Assembly: GCF_007990715.1 (NCBI RefSeq)
Contig: NZ_BJWY01000002.1
Location: 62,001-126,000 of the forward strand
Length of the DNA: 64,000 nucleotides
Direction: 5' to 3'
Origin: Nocardia seriolae NBRC 15557
Lineage (GTDB): Bacteria > Actinomycetota > Actinomycetes > Mycobacteriales > Mycobacteriaceae
Notes under the pieces: generated by a model
Databases searched by the model: none
What the model was told of the DNA's origin: nothing
The model's input: only the letters and a program-made list of their open reading frames with translations
Program-made: the position numbers and the translations under genes
In this document: in pieces, positions 63,101-64,000 of the stretch
How the letters are laid out: every line of letters begins with the position of its first letter
Numbering within the stretch: the first letter of the stretch is position 1

Positions 63101-64000
63101 CCATCGAGGATGCCTCGCGGCTGCGCGACGCGCTCGGGGTGCCGCTGCCCATCGGGGTTCCGGCCGCGTTCATCGAACCCGTCGCCGATCCGCTGGGGGA
63201 TCTGATCGGCCGGTACGCGCGCACCCACGGACCCTTCACACTGACCGGGGTCGCGCATCGGTTCGGGCTGGGACCGGCCGTGGCGGCCACGGCACTGCAT
63301 CGGCTCGCCATCGAGAAACGCGTCGTGGAAGGCGAATTCACGCCCGGCTCGGCCGGAACCGAATGGTGCGACAGCGAGGTGCTGCGCCGCCTGCGCCGCC
63401 GCTCGCTGGCCGCCGCCCGCAAGGAAGTCGAGCCCGTGGCGACCGCCGCCCTGGGCCGTTTCCTCCCGTCCTGGCAGCACGTCGGCACCGGCGAGCTGCG
63501 CGGCGTGGACGGTGTCGCGGCGGTGGTGGAACAGCTTGCGGGCGTGCCGATTCCGGCCTCCGCTTGGGAGTCCCTGATCCTGCCGCTGCGGGTACGCGAC
63601 TACTCCCCCGCCATGCTGGACGAACTCATGGCCACCGGCGAGGTCATCTGGTCCGGGCACGGATCCATCACCGCCAAGGACGGCTGGATCGCCCTGCACC
63701 CGGCCGAACAGGCGGGCCTGACCCTGCCGCCGCCCGACGACATCGACCTCACCGAACGCCACATCGGACTGCTGACGGCCCTGGGTGCCACCGTCATCGG
63801 CGGCACCGTCGACAAGGGTGAGAGCAGTGCGGGCGGGGACCCGCTCGCCACGACGCTGCCGAAGGGCGAATACCAGGTGGTGGCGGGCAGCACCGGGGGC
63901 GCGTACTTCTTCCGGCAGCTGACGGACAGCGTCGGCTCGGGAGACGGTGCCGACCCTGGGGATGAGACCGCGGTGGCGGCGGCGCTGTGGGATCTGGTGT
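60154..64000 (+). CDS. lhr: Large ATP-dependent helicase Lhr (open at the right edge)
   Basis: ATG 60154 opens an uninterrupted frame of 1,282 codons to the window end (mycobacterial Lhr is about 1,500). Helicase motifs: Walker A APTGSGKTLSAFL near residue 40, SPLKALAVD (Ia), TTPESL (Ib), VDEVHAI (DEVH, near 169), LSATVRP (III), FANSRRLSERL (IV), ATSSLELGID (V) and QRVGRAGH (VI). The C-terminal 800 residues are the winged-helix, beta-barrel and Lhr-specific domains. It translocates 3' to 5' on single-stranded DNA and unwinds RNA-DNA hybrids in repair. A long antisense frame on the minus strand is only a shadow. Confidence 0.96.
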   Translation, partial: MDRFSPATRAWFDGAFPAPTAAQLGAWESIAAGQHTLVIAPTGSGKTLSAFLWAIDRLATREPGTVPNKTEAGPRKTSVLYISPLKALAVDVERNLRAPLVGITQTAKRLGVDAPEIRVGVRSGDTSAADRRSMQRTPPDILITTPESLFLMLTSAARETLSGVHTVIVDEVHAIAGSKRGAHLALSLARLDLLRSASPHFERPAQRIGLSATVRPAPEVGRFLVGSAPISIVSPPAPKTFDLSVRVPVADMTEPDAGAEDSDQPGSIWPHVDEAIVDLVLEHRSSIVFANSRRLSERLTARLNEAYAARIGEAVDTEHAPPAQLGAATEVIHGATTLLARAHHGSVSKEQRALIEDDLKSGRLRCVVATSSLELGIDMGAVELVVQVEAPPSVASGLQRVGRAGHQVGEISRGVIFPKHRTDVIHCAVASQRMTAGQIEELQVPAHPLDILAQQTVAACALEPIDADAWFDTVRGTGSYAALPRSAYESVLDLLAGRYPSDEFAELRPRIVWDRDAGTLTGRPGAQRLAVTSGGAIPDRGLFPVFMVGEKASRVGELDEEMVYESRVGDAFALGATSWRIEGITFDRVLVTPAFGLPGRLPFWHGDSLGRPAELGAALGEFVRHAGQELEKKKRSPGSEVETVSLQGGLDENATANLVALLAEQREATGQLPTDKTLLVERFRDELGDWRVVLHSPYGLPVHAPWALAVGARLRERFGVDAAPTPSDDGIVVRLPDTTDDPPGAELFVFETDEIDDLVTEQVGGSALFASRFRECAARALLLPRRDPGKRAPLWQQRQRAAQLLDVARKFPEFPILLETVRECLQDVYDLPSLRELLGRVARRQVRLVEVETAAPSPFANSLLFDYIGQFMYEGDSPLAERRAAALSLDSSLLAELLGRVELRELLDPAVLEQTERELQRVTPERQARDMEGLADLLRLLGPVTAEEAGERCVADPREWFAELVKAHRALEVSFAGSRWWVAIEDASRLRDALGVPLPIGVPAAFIEPVADPLGDLIGRYARTHGPFTLTGVAHRFGLGPAVAATALHRLAIEKRVVEGEFTPGSAGTEWCDSEVLRRLRRRSLAAARKEVEPVATAALGRFLPSWQHVGTGELRGVDGVAAVVEQLAGVPIPASAWESLILPLRVRDYSPAMLDELMATGEVIWSGHGSITAKDGWIALHPAEQAGLTLPPPDDIDLTERHIGLLTALGATVIGGTVDKGESSAGGDPLATTLPKGEYQVVAGSTGGAYFFRQLTDSVGSGDGADPGDETAVAAALWDLV

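Overview
The window is high-GC DNA from a mycolic-acid actinomycete (order Mycobacteriales/Corynebacteriales), most like Nocardia or a close relative. The evidence is gene content and order: an acyl-CoA carboxylase set (AccA3, AccD5, AccE) with BirA, Maf and SseA; the lysine catabolic set lat-lrpA-pcd followed by lhr; purE-purK-GtrA-PH protein; a three-subunit transhydrogenase (pntAA-pntAB-pntB); a DinB/maleylpyruvate-isomerase family protein of the mycothiol-dependent type; and a ferritin-like acyl-ACP desaturase. Starts are often GTG, sometimes TTG, and convergent genes commonly overlap. I saw no transposase, integrase, phage gene, CRISPR array, rRNA or tRNA.

Layout. 1-5.8 kb: a SWIM protein (cut by the left edge) overlapping a SNF2 helicase, a small hypothetical gene, an exported DUF1524 nuclease, and a TetR gene divergent from a methyltransferase. 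5.8-8 kb: a two-domain rhodanese and a benE-type transporter broken by one in-frame TGA. 8-12.7 kb: an Lrp regulator divergent from a complete 2-oxoacid dehydrogenase operon (E1 alpha, E1 beta, E2), then a hotdog thioesterase. 12.7-20.2 kb: AraC/NAD-binding pair, MFS transporter, MarR/DHA2 efflux pair with a clear operator, and a HIT - mycothiol-type enzyme - peptidase E operon. 20.4-23.3 kb: the transhydrogenase operon. 23.3-31.9 kb: regulator-target pairs with visible palindromic operators (TetR/SDR, TetR/DHA2 efflux, TetR/FadE25-like acyl-CoA dehydrogenase), plus a GroES-like protein, a FAD-linked oxidase and an acetyltransferase.

31.9-42.8 kb: PurE/PurK, GtrA, two response regulator-histidine kinase pairs, a PH-domain membrane protein, the desaturase, a Ser/Thr kinase whose membrane and extracellular part has been put out of frame, and BirA. 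42.9-50.9 kb: small genes, then AccA3, SseA (catalytic Cys replaced by Ser), a Cys-containing HTH regulator, Maf, AccE and AccD5. 51-60 kb: a beta-propeller lipoprotein, the decayed remains of a kinase-WD40 gene, lat, lrpA, pcd, an SDR/patatin operon, a TetR gene and a histidine phosphatase. 60.15 kb to the right edge: Lhr helicase, still open at the edge.

How it fits together. Carbon flow through acyl-CoAs is the main theme: branched-chain or pyruvate-type dehydrogenase, acyl-CoA dehydrogenase, biotin-dependent carboxylation (BirA charging AccA3), fatty acyl desaturation and lysine catabolism to 2-aminoadipate, with transhydrogenase balancing NADH and NADPH. Many enzymes and exporters sit next to their own regulator, and paired palindromes can be read in the spacers. 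No unmistakable new defence or biosynthetic system was found. The points most worth a second look are the three interrupted genes, the Cys-to-Ser SseA, the KstR-type box upstream of accA3, and several precise repeated operators.
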